Positions 63,945 through 64,000 of a stretch of 64,000 nt of DNA are shown in pieces; position 1 is the stretch's first letter; each line of letters opens with the position of its first letter. The stretch covers positions 62,001-126,000 of the forward strand of contig NZ_LT607663.1 of NCBI RefSeq assembly GCF_900095265.1, in the 5' to 3' direction. The translations under genes were made by a program, and so were the position numbers. The notes under the pieces were generated by a model. The model was not told where the DNA came from. It ran no database searches and saw nothing but the letters and a program-made list of their open reading frames with translations. Source of the DNA: Janthinobacterium sp. UMAB-56 (GTDB lineage Bacteria > Pseudomonadota > Gammaproteobacteria > Burkholderiales > Burkholderiaceae_D).

Positions 63945-64000
63945 AATAAGTATGTATACAAGAATAGTAATAGTAGTTAACGGTGACATCTTCTGTGGAT
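63945..64000 (-). repeat. origin module 3 (cut by window end)
   Basis: TTAATAAGTATGTATACAAG tract, TAG TAA TAG TAG TTA at 63965-63979, 14-nt spacer, TGTGGAT running off the end. It lies 468-469 bp after module 2. Confidence 0.7.

Larger units (their letters stand above)
62919..64000. other. oriC: probable replication origin region (oriC), gene-free
   Basis: About 1.08 kb with no convincing gene and marked AT-rich tracts. DnaA boxes: TGTGGATAA at 63067-63075 and 63525-63533; TTATCCACA at 63225-63233 and 63682-63690; TGTGGATAT at 63208-63216 and 63665-63673; TGTGGACAA at 63173-63181; a partial TGTGGAT at 63994-64000. Three tracts of TAG/TAA trinucleotides accompany the inverted boxes. Repeat period is 457-469 bp. 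DnaA or DnaN genes, which normally flank oriC, are not inside the window; they would have to lie beyond 64000. Confidence 0.75.

Overview
The window is about 64 kb of GC-rich bacterial chromosome, densely packed with short intergenic gaps and many 4-nt ATGA start/stop overlaps. The gene content (CcoG/FixH/Fnr, ModABCE, PreP, GlmS/GlmU, RsmD-CoaD-ferredoxin, PutA with an Lrp-type regulator) and protein style point to a betaproteobacterium of the Burkholderiales, most likely Oxalobacteraceae (Janthinobacterium/Massilia-like). This assignment is inferred from family resemblance, not from a marker gene. No rRNA, tRNA, CRISPR array, phage or insertion sequence was seen.

Layout. 1-2 kb: the end of the cbb3 oxidase assembly genes (ccoG, ccoH/fixH) and the oxygen regulator fnr. 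2-5 kb: a large hybrid sensor kinase. 5-8.2 kb: a molybdate operon modABC-modE with a recognisable ModE operator upstream of modA. 8.3-13.5 kb: an SBF-like transporter, a BON-domain periplasmic protein and a three-gene GlrK-QseG-GlrR envelope-stress signalling operon. 13.8-17 kb: a PreP-type M16C peptidase and a VOC protein. 17.1-19.2 kb: a PchR-like AraC regulator broken by one in-frame TAG, divergent from a SAM methyltransferase across a near-consensus Fur box. 19.3-23 kb: an SDR, a LysR regulator, an MFS carrier and a Cys-rich winged-helix regulator. 23.2-29.9 kb: a DUF2165 protein and a complete RND efflux pump (adaptor, permease, outer-membrane factor), followed by a DUF1349 protein. 30-38.3 kb: a DHA2 exporter with its LysR regulator, a stress-type protein, an NAD cluster (NadE, NadM-Nudix), and an ArsR-rhodanese regulator with a ClbS/DfsB-like gene and a divergent DUF2938 gene around an 18-bp palindrome. 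38.3-40.7 kb: a large MscS channel.

40.7-45.3 kb: an accessory-looking segment with a DUF3141 gene remnant, then mesD (core MetE), mesX (DUF1852) and an MsuE-like FMN reductase, divergent from a MetR-like LysR gene. This is a folate-independent methionine synthase locus with a candidate flavin partner. 45.3-54.8 kb: a serine hydrolase, glmS, an Lrp regulator, a 640-bp gene-free stretch full of DnaA-box-like sequences, glmU, a lipoprotein, rsmD, coaD, a YfhL-type ferredoxin and a chalcone-isomerase-like protein. 54.9-62.9 kb: a LysR regulator, a chemoreceptor with a C-terminal ligand-type domain, an Lrp-type putA regulator, bifunctional PutA and an MTA/SAH nucleosidase.

The last 1.1 kb (62.9-64.0 kb) has no convincing gene. 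It carries three copies, spaced 458-469 bp apart, of an AT-rich tract, TAG/TAA trinucleotide repeats and an inverted DnaA box. This is the architecture of a bacterial origin-unwinding element, and I interpret it as (part of) oriC. The third copy is cut by the window end.
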